Below, piece after piece: positions 24,501 to 36,900 of a stretch of 64,000 nucleotides of DNA. Source of the stretch: Coniella vitis. Taxonomy: Eukaryota > Ascomycota > Sordariomycetes > Diaporthales > Schizoparmaceae. The notes under the pieces are model-generated. The model had not been told where the DNA came from. It saw nothing but the letters and a program-made list of their open reading frames with translations, and ran no database searches. Location: positions 434,001 to 498,000 of the forward strand of contig WUJK01000004.1 of assembly GCA_011317545.1 (NCBI GenBank), given 5' to 3'. The position numbers and the translations under genes were made by a program. The stretch's first letter is position 1. Every line of letters starts with the position of its first letter.

Positions 24501-26060
24501 AAAATCTTCAGGCATTTACCTTAATAAAGCAGCTTAATAAACGATAAGTTAGATAGTACGAATTTCTATTAGAATTCGACTTTAAGATTATCTACCGTAA
24601 AGGTAAAGAAAACGAACGAGTAGACGCTCTTAGCAGGCGGTTAGACTATAAGGATAGCAATAGCAAAGACCAGGATATTATAGTAATCTTTAGGGAAGAT
24701 TCGGAAGGCAACCTTACTATACTATCTATTACTAAGGAACTTAATATAATACTATATATCGAAGGAGAAATACTTAACCTCGAAAGTATAATAATATTAG
24801 AATAAAACGACTATATTAGAAGCATCTATAACGTACTAGTATATAGATACTAAGGAATTAGAGTAACCTATAAAAGGATTTAACGTTATTAGAATCTACT
24901 AAACCTTAAGAAACGAGTTACGGATATCGTTAATAACTACGATATATACAAACGGAATAAGATAGAACAGTATAAACCTTACGGACTATTATAACCTCTA
25001 CCAGTACCTACGACTATCTGGTCCTCTATTAGTCTAGACTTTATTACTAAGCTACCCCTCTTACGAGAACCCTTAACTTAGGTGCAGTACGATAGTACCT
25101 TAGTAGTAGTTTACAGACTAAGTAAATATATATACTTCCTACTATATAAAGAAAGTAATACCGCAGAAGAACTCGTATATATATTCCTCTATATTATTAT
25201 CGCTAACTACGGAATACCTTAGGAAATTATATTAGATAGAGATAGAAAATTTGTATTAAAATTCTGGATCTCTCTTACTAAATACCTCGGAACGATATAA
25301 CGTATATCTATAGCATTTTATCCTTAAATAGACGGATAAATAGAACGTACTAACCAGATTATAGAATAGTATCTATAATACTATATTAATTACGAATAAG
25401 ATAATTAGGTCGAACTCTTACCTACGGTATAGTTCGCCTATAATAGTATAGATATAACGAGTATAGGAAAATCACTATTCTTCCTACTCTACGGATATAA
25501 CCCTACGGTATACTACGAAATACTACTAGGTGGAAACGCAGAAACAGCAGACTAATACGCTAAAAGAATCAAGCAATTATACGAAGATACTCGACGTATA
25601 CTTTAGGATATTAAAGAATAAATAACGAAATACGCTAATTAGAAAAGGATTAAGGGACTAATCCTATAAAAGGGAGATAAAGTCTACCTTAACCGCAAAA
25701 ATATTAAAACTACTAGACCTAGCGATAAACTCGACTATAAAAAACTCGGACCTTATAAAATTGCATAATAGATTTCACTAGTTAACTATAAATTGGAAAT
25801 CCTATATATACGTCTACACCCAGTCTTCCACATTTTACTTCTGGAACCAGCACTAGCAGACGCAGAACTCTCGTACGATATAGATATTATCGAACTAGAG
25901 CAAGCATAGTACGAAGTTAAATAGATCCTCGACTTACGCAAACGCGGACGCGGAAAACAATACCTTATCAAATGGAAAAACTATAATAATTCGGAAAATA
26001 CTTAAGAACCCCTAAAAAATATCTACGAAGATCTAATTAAAGAATACGAAAATTAGCGAA
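21531..26060 (+). pseudogene. Unit C pol pseudogene: protease, reverse transcriptase, RNase H, integrase, chromodomain
   Basis: Recognisable pieces in order: a protease core near 22608-22655 (LLDNGA..GNFIS, with the usual Ser of DSGA changed to Asn); reverse transcriptase with intact YLDD at 23840-23851; an RNase H box YTDYKNL near 24485 (His to Tyr); integrase from about 24880 with DFITKL, a DRDRKF segment and the ERTNQIIE helix; and a chromodomain at about 25911-26055 that includes KQYLIKWKNY and ends in a WEPL-type motif whose Trp is a stop. The chromodomain places the element among the chromoviruses, which use it to target heterochromatin. C retains more CA/TG than A, B or D and is probably the youngest or least RIP-processed unit. 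Confidence 0.85.
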
Positions 26061-26189
26061 TAACTTAGTAATAGATAGAATTAGAAAACTTACTAACGAT
26101 TAAACAAACCCCCTCTATTAGAAGCGCTAATTAGATCTAACGACCTACTAAAGTCTATAGTAGATTAATCTACGGTATTAAACTCCTAT

Positions 26190-26690
26190 ATTAGCGAATT
26201 AGGAAATACTTTAGGCAAAGGACCCGTCGGCACCGAAACTACCGCCTCCTTTTTAGCCTCTTTACGCTTTATACGATCCAACTCCTCTATAGAATCCAGG
26301 CCCCGGCGAATAGCCCGTACTATCTTCTTTCTCTATATCTTTTTCTGCTTACGAAGGCGATCTATACGTACGTCTAAAGTACGATAAGCCTCGTCTAGTT
26401 CCTTTATCTTATCTTTAATCTTCTAATAGTACCGAGAGATAGTACGAATATTAGACGGAGAAGGACCTAGTATATCGCAGCGAGATTTATTTAAACGAAT
26501 ATACTTAGTATAGCGGTCGGAATATATCGCGGAAATCTAATAAGAAGAAAGCCCCTATTCCTTATAGTTAGAGTAGGTCGGTATCTCTATATAATACTCT
26601 AGAATAGATTAAAGAAGAAGGTTACGCTTAACGGTTTTAGGAGTAACCGATAAAGAAATCTTTCGAGAACGACTTTTATTAATTCTCGAC
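26190..26690 (-). pseudogene. Antisense accessory ORF of unit C (type 2)
   Basis: On the minus strand a frame runs almost open through 26400-26200. It includes the stretch KELDEAYRTLDVRIDRLRKQ, one TAG at a Gln-like position, then a Lys/Arg/Glu-rich helix with RRGLDSIEELDRIKR and a Val/Pro-rich tail ending PKVFPNSL. The pattern of a charged helical core followed by a GL(D/E)S motif matches the type 1 antisense ORF of A, D and E, though the sequences are diverged. No known catalytic motif is visible and the function is unknown. Upstream limits are approximate. Confidence 0.65.
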
Positions 26691-26796
26691 GATATAACGA
26701 ATTAGGAAGGTATAATCCGAAGTAAGAATATTAGGTAGGATTACTTACGGAAATACTATAGGTCTTTAGGGATAAAGACCGATAGAAGGGAGATAA

Positions 26797-27277
26797 TATT
26801 ATAACCTATAAATATATAGGTTATAGGAATAGGCTAGTATAACTATATACTAGTAAATCGGAACCTTAATAGACCGATAGGGATCTCTTATATAAGGAAT
26901 ACGGATAATATAATCAGGGTTAGGGTTATACGAACTAATTAGGAATAGATTATTAAGATTATTAGATAATCTAGCAGAGCTGGATTATTAAGATTATAAG
27001 ATAATCCAGATAATCTAGGGTTAAATAGGGTATTTAACGTAGAATAATAGAAGGATATAAGGATAGGAGTTTACGGCTTGCTATTAGATAGTTTCCTTAT
27101 AGTCTTTAGTTATAAATCTAAGTATTATTTTATATAATAGGGTAATCCCTCTTAATCACTTGTGATACTTAATATTGCTCGATAACGTACGAAGACTTAA
27201 AGGTAATACTTCCCCACCTGCTAATATATAATTTATAGGTACTTCTAGAATCCGGGATTCAGGCAAGGATCATTATA
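26797..27277 (+). repeat. LTR4 (3' LTR of unit C, U3 type 2) with preceding polypurine tract
   Basis: It starts TATTATAACC and ends AAGGATCATTATA. The purine-rich AGAAGGGAGATAA just upstream (about 26785-26796) fits the plus-strand primer site and is conserved before LTR2, LTR5 and LTR7. U3 matches LTR3, so LTR3-C-LTR4 is the only unit with a matching LTR pair. Confidence 0.88.
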
Positions 27278-27330
27278 TTATTATATTAAGGTATATATAA
27301 ATATAGAAAGATAAAGTATAGATAGTTAGG
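27278..27330 (+). mobile_element. Unit B remnant downstream of unit C
   Basis: After LTR4 the sequence resumes the reverse transcriptase region of B that was broken at 19725. It repeats the last 14 bases before the break (with C-to-T and G-to-A changes) and continues for about 40 bases as in unit A near 13147-13200. It is cut at 27330 by the inverted LTR5. Confidence 0.75.
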
Positions 27331-27809
27331 TATAATAATCCTTACCTAAATCCCGGATTCTGGAAGTACTTATAAATTATATATTAGTAGGTAGGGAAGT
27401 ATTACCTTTAAGTCTTCGTATATTATTAAGCAATATTAAGTATTATAAGTAATTAAGAGGGATTACCTTATTATATAAAATAATACTTAGATTTATAACT
27501 AAAGACTATAAGGAAACTATCTAATATTAAGCTATAAACTCCTATCCTTATATCCTTCTATTATTTCCTATCTATAGTAAGTATAGATCCTTAGATTACC
27601 TAGAGCGATAGGAGTATTAGCTTATTTAGATTATTTAGATTATTATCGCTTTAACTATCTTAATTATTAAGGTAATCTAACCCTAACCCTAATTATACTG
27701 CTTTATATTCTTATATAAGAGATCCCTATCGGTCCGTTAAGGTTCCGATTTACTAGTATATAATTACGCTAGCTTATTTCTATAACTTATATAACCGTAG
27801 GTTATAATA
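27331..27809 (-). repeat. LTR5 (3' LTR of inverted unit D, U3 type 1)
   Basis: Reverse complement of an LTR: it begins with the complement of the ...AAGGATTATTATA end at 27331 and ends with GGTTATAATA at 27809. The complement of the polypurine tract follows. U3 is type 1, as in LTR2 and LTR7. Confidence 0.88.
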
Positions 27810-27849
27810 TTATCTCCCTTCTATTAGTCTTTATCCCTAAAGACCTATA

Positions 27850-28545
27850 GTATTTCCGTAAATAGTCCTACCTAATATTCTTACTCCGGATTATACCTTC
27901 CTAATTCTTTATATCTATAGGTATCTAGAAATCGTATTCGAAGAAAACCGAGTAATATAACCGTCTTTATCTTTCTATTAAAACTTTTAGTTTTAAGATA
28001 ATACTTTATTCTCTCTATATTTCTAAAGGGTAGTTATACCGTATAATAGATAGTATTTTACGCTATTCTACGTATATAAAGCGAGGAAAACGGTATAATA
28101 GGAATAATATTCCTATAAATACTTATAAGTCCTAGCTATAATAATTTTCCTTATTAGTATACTAACTCTATATAGTTTCTCGTATTTTATTAGAGGAGAA
28201 GAAACTTCGTATATAGGAGGCTAATATACGTAAGGAGCTTTATAAGGCTTATCGTAAGGCGGGGGAGGCGCTTTCTCGCTTAAAGTATATTTATATTTAG
28301 CGTAAGTCTTTAGTAAAGAGGAGTATAAAGCTAGTAAATACGGGATTAGAATCGCTTAATACTTAGGAGGAGTAGGAATCCGAGTCCGGTATAAATACGG
28401 CTATTTCCGCGGAATCTAAAGCTACTACCGAATTATAGGAGTTTAATAGTTTTAAGGTAATAGACTTTAATACCTTTCTAGAGTCTATAGACTTATCCGT
28501 ATTTAATTTCTTCGGCTTAGGGCCTTCTATTATTAGTAGTTTATA
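27850..28545 (+). pseudogene. Antisense accessory ORF of unit D (type 1), best readable copy
   Basis: On the plus strand (antisense to gag-pol of D) a frame from at least 28178 to 28545 reads SRILLEEKKLRI, EANIRKELYKAYRKAGEAL, then VNTGLESLNT, and ends FNFFGLGPSIIS. It is interrupted only by TAG codons, consistent with CAG (Gln) mutated by RIP. The intact product would be a charged, largely helical protein with an acidic Ser-rich middle. I recognise no enzymatic motif. The region before 28178 is less certain. Confidence 0.65.
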
Positions 28546-28634
28546 ACTCTGATTTTTTTAGAATTATTACTAGGGGTCCTTAATAAGGGTCTAGTTATTC
28601 CTATAAGTAGCTATTATAGTTAAAGATATAAATA

Positions 28635-28703
28635 GTCTTATAGCTTAGTAGTTAAAGCTCTTAGTTTCTTATTAAAAGGTCCGGGGTTCGATTCCTTATA
28701 ATA
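28635..28703 (+). other. tRNA-like segment in unit D
   Basis: A-box-like TAGCTTAGTAGTT at 28641-28653 and B-box GGTTCGATTCC at 28685-28695 with tRNA spacing. The T arm can form a short stem, but acceptor and anticodon arms pair poorly. Equivalent copies occur in A and E but not at this place in C. Confidence 0.5.
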
Positions 28704-31700
28704 CCTTCTCTATCCGAGGCTATAATAGCTTTTTATTTTCGTATTCTTTAATAAGGTCTAAGTATACGTTCTTTAGTAGTTCCTAAGTATTTTTCGAATT
28801 ATCGTAATTTTTCTATTTAATAAGGTATTATTTTCCGTATCTATATTTATATAAGTCGAGGATCTATTTAACTTCGTATTATACCTATTCTAGTTCGATA
28901 ATATCTACGTTATATAAGAGTTCTATATCTATTAGTACTAGTTCTAGAAGTAAAATATAGAAGACTAGGTATAGGCGTATATATAGAATTTCCAATTTAT
29001 AATTAACCGGTGAAATTTATCGTATAATTTTATAAGGTCCGAGTTTTTTATAATCGAGTTTATCGTTAGGTTTAGTAGTTTTAATATTTTTATAGTTAAG
29101 GTAGACTTTATCTCCCTTTTATAGGATTAGTCCCTTAATCCTTTTCTAATTAGTATATCTTATTATTTATTCTTTAACGTCCTAAAATATATATCGAGTA
29201 TCTTCGTATAATTATTTAATTCTTCTAGCGTATTAATCTACCGTTTCTACGTTTCTACCTAATAGTATTTCGTAGTATACCGTAGGGTTATATCTATAGA
29301 GTAGGAAGAATAGTAATTTTCCTATACTCGTTATATCTATATTATTATAGGCGAATTATACTATAAGTAAGAGTTCGACCTAATTATCTTATTTATAATT
29401 AACGTAATATTATAGATATTATTCTATAATCTAGTTAGTATATTCTATTTATCCGTTTATCTAAGGATAAAATACTATAGATATACGTTATATCGTTCTA
29501 AGGTATTTAGTAAGTAAAATCCAGAATTTTAATATAAACTTTCTATCTCTATCTAATATAATTTCCTAAAGTATTCCGTAATTAGCGATAATAATACGGA
29601 GGAATATATATACGAGTTCTCCTATAGTACTACTTTCTTTATATAATAGGAAGTATATATACTTACTTAGTCTATAAACTACTATTAAGATACTATTATA
29701 CTATACTTTAGTTAAGGGTTCTTATAAGAGAGGTAGCTTAGTAATAAAGTCTAGATTAATAGATAACTAAATAGTTATAGATACTAATAGAGGTTATAGT
29801 AGTCTATATAGTTTATATCGTTCTATCTTATTCCGATTATATATATCGTAGTTATTAACGATATCTATAACTCGCTTCTTAAGGTTTAGTAGATTCTAAT
29901 AGCGTTAAATCCTTTTATAAGTTGCTCTAATTCTTTAATATCTATACGCTAGTATATTATAGATACTCTTAATATAATCGCTTTATTCTAATATTATTAT
30001 ACTATCGAAGTTAGGTATTTTTCCTTCGATATATAGTATTACGTTAAGTTCCTTAGTAATAGATAGTATAATAAGGTTACCTTCCGAATCTTCCTTAAAG
30101 ATTACTATAATATCTTAGTCTTTATTATTATAATCCTTATAATTTAATTATCTATTAAAAGCGTCTATTCGCTTATTTTCTTTACCTTTACGGTAGATAA
30201 TCTTAAAGTCGAATTCTAATAGAAATTCGTACTATTTAACTTATCGTTTATTAAGCTGCTTTATTAAGGTAAATACCTAGAGATTCTTATAATCCGTATA
30301 TATAAGAATTTATTATTTCGCGCCGATAAGATAATATCGCTATTCCCTAAAGGCTTTTACTATTACTATAAGTTCCTAATCGGGTATTCTATAGTTAAGT
30401 TCTAATCCGTTTAGTTTTTTACTAAAGTTACTAATTATCCGTAATTATCCTTTATCGTTTTATTATCCGAGTTATCTACCGAGTATATAATCTAATATAT
30501 TTATCTCGATCTCGAAAACTTTATCTTAATTTACTTCGATTAGGATTAGTTCTAATATAATTATATCCTTAATTATACTAAAGGCTTTCTATACCTATTT
30601 ATTCTAGTTAAAGGTAATATCCTTTTTTATAAGTTCTATAAGTAATATTATAATATTATTATAGTTCTTAATAAATTATCGGTAGAAGTTAGTATAGCCT
30701 AAGAAGGCTCTAACATCCTTAATATTCTAAGGTATAGGCTAGTCCCTAACTACCTATACTTTATCTTTCTATATTCGTATATATCTTAGTATAATAGTAT
30801 ATCCGAGGTAGTTAACTTCTTAAGTATTCTAGTTATATTTAATAGGTTTTACTAAAATCTTATTATCTTAGAGAATTTATAGGATTATTATAATATACTT
30901 CTAATATTCTTCGAATATCTTTAAGTAAATAAGAATATTATCTAGATAAGCGATTATAAGATAATCGAGGTATTTATATAAGATAAAGTTTATTATTTCC
31001 TAGAATAATATAGGGGCGTTAGTAAGTCTAAATAGTATAATAAGATATTCGAAATATCCGTAGCGTATTCTAAACGCTATTTTCTATTCTTCTCCGGGTT
31101 TAATATAAATATATATATATCTTTCCTTAAGGTTAAGGGCTATAAACTATTAGGCTCCTCTAAGTCTATCTTTAAGCTCTTTAAAGAGAGGTAAGGAGTA
31201 TTAATTCTTAATTATAATATCGTTAAGTTACCGATAGTTAATATATAGTTATACTTTACTATTTTTCTTTAGTATAAATAGGATTAGGTATCCTATTAGT
31301 AAATATAAAGGTCTAATATAGCCTTTCTTAAGATTTTCGTCGATATATTCCCTAAATATTTTAAGTTTATCCTTATCTAATCCGTAGATAGGAAAGAACT
31401 TTAGTTATTCTCCTTCTTTAAATAGGATCTTATAATCGTATAAGCCGTACTCTAATAGGCTATTATCGAATTTTCCTTAAAATAGGTTTATAAACTTCCG
31501 ATACTCTTCTAATATACCGGAGAGGTTTTTAAACGTATCTTCGTCTTATATAGTTACTATTATAAAGAGATATCGTTATATATACTTAGTTCCTTCTTAA
31601 ACTTATTATAATAATATATCCTACTATCTATAAAATCCTATTATATTATATCCTAATCTATTATATCCCTTCTTTTATTAGATACTAACTATTACTAGAT

Positions 31701-33478
31701 CCTTCTTTATAAGCTATCGAGGTTTATTATATCCTAGGGTAACTATTATCTTAACTCTTCTCGATTTAAAAATATATATAAATTCGTTTAAACCCCTATT
31801 ATCTAGGTATTATTTAGTAACTAAATCCGATCCTACGCCTTTAATTATAACCGCTTCTTAGGTATCCGCTTTATCCTATAAAATATAGTTATTAATCTAA
31901 TCGATTCGAGGATTTTCCTTTCTTAATTATAGTATACCTAAAATTAGCTCGTATTATACGGTATTCGTAATATCGAAGTTTATTAGTATTATATATCCGT
32001 AGATCGTAACTAATAATTAATTAGATTCTATATCGATAATACCTTAGCTATAAGCAACTTTTATACTTTTTATAATACTAAGTTTATAAGGTTTTATCTT
32101 CTTCTTCTAAATTATCTATTCTTTATTAATAACGCTTAGGGATATAAAGTTTCCTTATACTCCGCTATCTAGGAGTATTATATAATATTTACTATTAATT
32201 CGTACTACGATTTTTAAATATTCGTATATTAAGCTATCTATTATATAAAGGGACTTTATTATAAATCCTAATCGCTTATTATCCCTTATAGGCAATCCTT
32301 ACCTTTTAGGCTTTACTATTCTTACTATATTCTAAGAGCTATTATCTATATTAGGTTCTTAGCTTATTATATTCCGTATTTTATATATATTATAGCCTAT
32401 CGCTATAAGCGCGCTTAATTTCCTTCTTACGTATAGGGAGTTTATACTCCGGGCTAATTATCCTTAAGGTTATAATAGGTATACGCTTTATCCGCTAGGT
32501 ATTCTATATAATCGGCGCGCTTATAGAAGCTATAATACGTAGGTTCTATATATACGGGTTTTACGAGCTTTTCCCTTTATTTCTATTCGTATATTCTATA
32601 CTAGTCGAGCGCTTTTTCTTACGTATAAGGTGCGTACTAAGGTATCGTATATTAATACTATTTTACTTATCGCGTAGTATATCCGTAGGGGGTATTATAT
32701 ATAAGGCTAATACTAGCATAGTTTCCCTTTATTCTAAGTACTTTATAATAATTATTATTATTATTATTATAGGCGATAATACTATACCCTGCTTTATATA
32801 TAGGGAACTATTTATTAATTACCTTATATTTAAAGTATTATCTATAATTATATATAATATAGGCAAACTATCTAATCTAATAGTATTTTTTATAGAGGTA
32901 ATTAATTCGTATATCTTCCTATATAAGGGGGGTTTTGTTTTAATAGGTTATTATCCTAAATAATTCTCTAAATATAATACCGTAGATAAGGTAGTATATA
33001 TCTCCTTTATCGGTATCTTTATTTATAAAGCTTTCTAATTCTAAGCTTATTTCTTCGTTAATAGTTTAGGTACTAATATTCTAATCGATACTAAGCGTTT
33101 CCTATTATTCCGTAATTTCCGTAATATTATTTTATAGAATATCCGTTAGGAGAAGCGTCCTTTAGGTAATTATAATTTATCGTTCCTTATAAGGTTTCTA
33201 AGGGAATTATCCTAAGCCTTACTTTACTAAGAGGTATATTATATAATTATTCTTATAATAGAAGGTTTAATTAAGAAGTTTATAATCGGGGTTATCCGAT
33301 ATTTACTTTAAAAGCTAGTTTTAGCTAGGAGTAGAGTCCGTAATCTTATATATTATAATATTAGCTTATCGTCCTTCGGGGACTATCTTAAATTCTCTAG
33401 GTTTCTTAGGTTATCGGTACTCTTATATAAAGTAGCCTATCTTATTATAATTAAAGTATTCTTTATTTATAGGTTTAT

Positions 33479-33962
33479 TATTATAACCCACGGTTATACA
33501 GGTTATAGGAATAGGCTAGCGCAACTATATGCTAGCAAATCGGAACCTTAACGGACCGATGGGGATCTCTTATATAACTAAGTTATATAGGATGATATAG
33601 TTAGGGTTAGGGTTATACGAACTAATTAGGAATGGATTATTAAGATTATTAGATAATCTAGTAGAGCTAGATTATTAAGATCGCGAGATAATCTAGATAA
33701 TCTAGGGTTAAATAGGGTATTTAACGTAGAATAACGGAAGAATATAAGGACGATAGATTTCCTAGCTATTAGATAGTTTCCTTATAGTCTTTAGTTATAA
33801 ATCTAAGTATTATTTTATATAATAGGGTAATCCCTCTTGATTACTTATAATACTTAATATTACTCGATAACGTACAAAGACTTAAAGGTAATACTTCCCC
33901 GCCTGCTAATATACAACTTATAGGTACTTCTAGAATCCGGGATTTAGGTAAGGATTATTATA
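33479..33962 (+). repeat. LTR6 (5' LTR of unit E, U3 type 2)
   Basis: It starts TATTATAACCCACGG and ends AAGGATTATTATA. U3 type 2 as in LTR3/LTR4, unlike the 3' LTR of the same unit. It directly abuts the truncated gag of inverted unit D. Confidence 0.88.
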
Positions 33963-36900
33963 TTTTTATAACTCTTATTTAGGACGGTCTATATATACCC
34001 CTTAGGTAATATTAAATATAGTAATAGCTCCTTAAACTCCTACCCTATCTACCTTAGGAGAAGGATATCGTTAGGTTATAACTTAGGAAGATATAATACG
34101 CTAATTAATCGAACTTACCTAATAACTTACTATACTCTAGTAGAATTAGGAGTAGTAGAATCGTACTATCCGTAGGCAGGCCTAGTAGCTCGAATAATAC
34201 TAAGCTACAGCTACTATACCCTTAGCGCCTATTATTTAAAACACCGGTAATAACTATAAAATAGATAAACCTACTATATATAACGGTAACTAGAAGATAC
34301 TTTAAGGGTTCCTTACCTATTATAAGGCGTACTTCCTATATAACGTAGTATAATTTATTACCGAACCCGATAAAGTTATCCTAGCTAATATATAACTCGA
34401 AAAAGACGCACTTATCTAGTACGAACCCTTACTTCGTAACTATATTAAATATCTAGGTAACCTCGATTAACGCAAGACGACTACTAAGAATATATTCGAT
34501 TTATTCGTAGGATTCGAATATATCCTTAAGGAAATATTTAGCAATCCTAACGAAGAACGGATTATAGCGTAGCAACTTATAGAACTTAAATAGAATAAGT
34601 CTGCTTTAGCTTATACGGTTCGCTTTAAGTAACTCTTAATACGCCTCCCTTAGGAAGATAAGAACCTTATAGAATATTACTATAGAGGACTTAAGGATAA
34701 GGTTAAGGACGAAATCTTTAAGTAGGACTAGCCCGAAGACTTTATAATATTTAGTAATAACGCTATCCGTATCGATAACCGTCTTTATAAAAGATATATA
34801 GAGAAAAGTAAGAAAGGAGGAAGCTATATTATATAGAGGAATTATGCTAATACGGGATAGCGGATTTAATAGATAACTAACCGCAGCTTTTAGTAATAAG
34901 GTATAGCGGTTAGCAGTATTATATACTTAGGCCCTATAGAGCTCGACGTAGCTTAGCGTAAATCTATAAGTAGGGAATGCTTTAACTGTAGTAAGATAGG
35001 CTACTTCGCACGAGAATGCCGATAACCTAAGAAACCCAGAGAATTTAAGAAAGTCCCCGAAGGATAATAAGCTAATATTATAATACGCGAGACTACGGAC
35101 CCTATTCCTAGCTAAAACTAGCTTCTAGAGTAAGCGTCGGATAACTCCGATTATAGACTCCTTAACTAGACCTTCTATTATAAGGATAATTATATAACGT
35201 ACCTCTCGGTAAAGTAAAGCTTAGGATAATTCCCTTAGAAACCTTATAAGGAACGATAAATTATAGTTACCTAGAGAATACCCCTCTCTATAGATAACGG
35301 TCTATTCGAAAGACTAGTAATAGAGTAGTAAGCCTAGCTTATTAGGGAATACCCCTATTAGCGTAATATAGAAGGGTATAAACTACCTAATAAAACGGAT
35401 ATCTTGTAGAGTAATATTACGGAAATTATAGAATAATAGGAAACGCTCTATATTAGTTAGGATACTAGCGCCTAAATTATTAGTAAAGAAACGAGCTTAG
35501 AATTAGAAAGCTCTACGGACGAAGATATCGATAAAGGAGACGTATACTACCTTATCTATAGTATTATACTTAGAGAACTATTCCGAATAATATCTTATTA
35601 AAACGAAACCCCCCTTATATAGGAAGATACGTAAATTAATTACCTCTACGAAAAATACTACCAGATTATATAGTTTACCTATATTATATATAATTGCAGA
35701 TAATACTTTAAATATAAGGTAACTAACGAGTAGTTTCCTACGCGCGAAATAGGGTATAGCATTATCGCCTATAATAACGATAACAACGATTATTATAAAA
35801 TACTTAAAATAAGGGGAAATTACGCTAGTATTAGCCTTATATATAATACCCCCTACGAATATACTATACGATAAGTAAAATAGTACTAATATACGATACC
35901 CTAGTGCGTACCTTATACGTAAGAAAAAGCACTCGACTAGTATAGAATATACGAATAGAAATAAAGGGAAAAGCTCGTAAAGCCCGTATACGTAAAACCT
36001 ATATACTATAGCTTCTATAAGCGCGCAGATTACGCAGAATACCTAGCGGATAAAGCGTATACCTACTATAACCTTAAAGATAATCAGCCCGGAGTATAGA
36101 CTCCCTATACGAAAGAAGAAAATTAAGCATACCTATAGCGATAGGCTATAGTACGTATATAATACGGAATATAATAAGCTAAGAACCTAGTATAAATAGC
36201 AGCCCTTAGAGTATAGTAAGAATAGTAGAACCTAAAAGGTAAGGATCGCTTATAAGGGATAATAAACGATTAAGACTTACAGCAAAGTCCCTCTACGCGA
36301 TAGATAGCTCGACGTACGAATATTTAAAAATCGCAGTACGAATTAATAATAAATACTATATAGCACTCCTAGATAACGGAGCATAAGGAAACTTTATATC
36401 CCTAAGCGTTATTAATAGAGAACGGATACCTTAGAAGAAGAAGATAGAACCCTATAAACTTAGTACCGTAGAAGGTATAGAAGTTGCTTATAGCTAAGGT
36501 ATTATCGATATAGAATCTAATTAATTACTAATTACGATCTACGGACGTACGATACTAATAAACTTCGATATTACGGATACCGTATAATACGAGCTAATCT
36601 TAGGTATACTATAGTTAAGAAAGGAAAATCCTCGAATCGATTAGACTAATAGCTATATTTTATAGGATAAAGCGGTTACCTAAGAAGCGGTTATAATTAA
36701 AGGCGTAGGATCGGATTTAATTACTAAGTAATATCTAGGTAATAGGGGCTTAAACGAATTTATATATACCTTTAAATCGAGAAGAGCTAAGATAATAGCT
36801 ACCCTAGGATACGATAAACCTCGATAGCTTATAGAGAAGGATCTAATAATAGTTAATACCTAATAAAAGAAGGGATACAGCAGATTAGGATATAATATAA

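Larger units (their letters stand above)
27810..33478 (-). mobile_element. Unit D, inverted chromovirus copy lacking its 5' end
   Basis: Read on the minus strand the unit runs from the gag knuckle region near 33470 through protease, reverse transcriptase, RNase H, integrase and chromodomain to LTR5. The reverse transcriptase box near 30937-30948 reads Y-L-D-N, with the second catalytic Asp changed. The gag start, leader and 5' LTR are missing; the unit stops where LTR6 begins, and the missing part is not found beyond unit E. A tRNA-like segment and a type 1 antisense ORF lie between chromodomain and LTR5. RIP is heavy. Confidence 0.85.

Noticed and set aside
28635..28703. Functional nuclear tRNA gene
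   Set aside because: Boxes are present, but the arms pair poorly and it recurs only within mutated retrotransposons.
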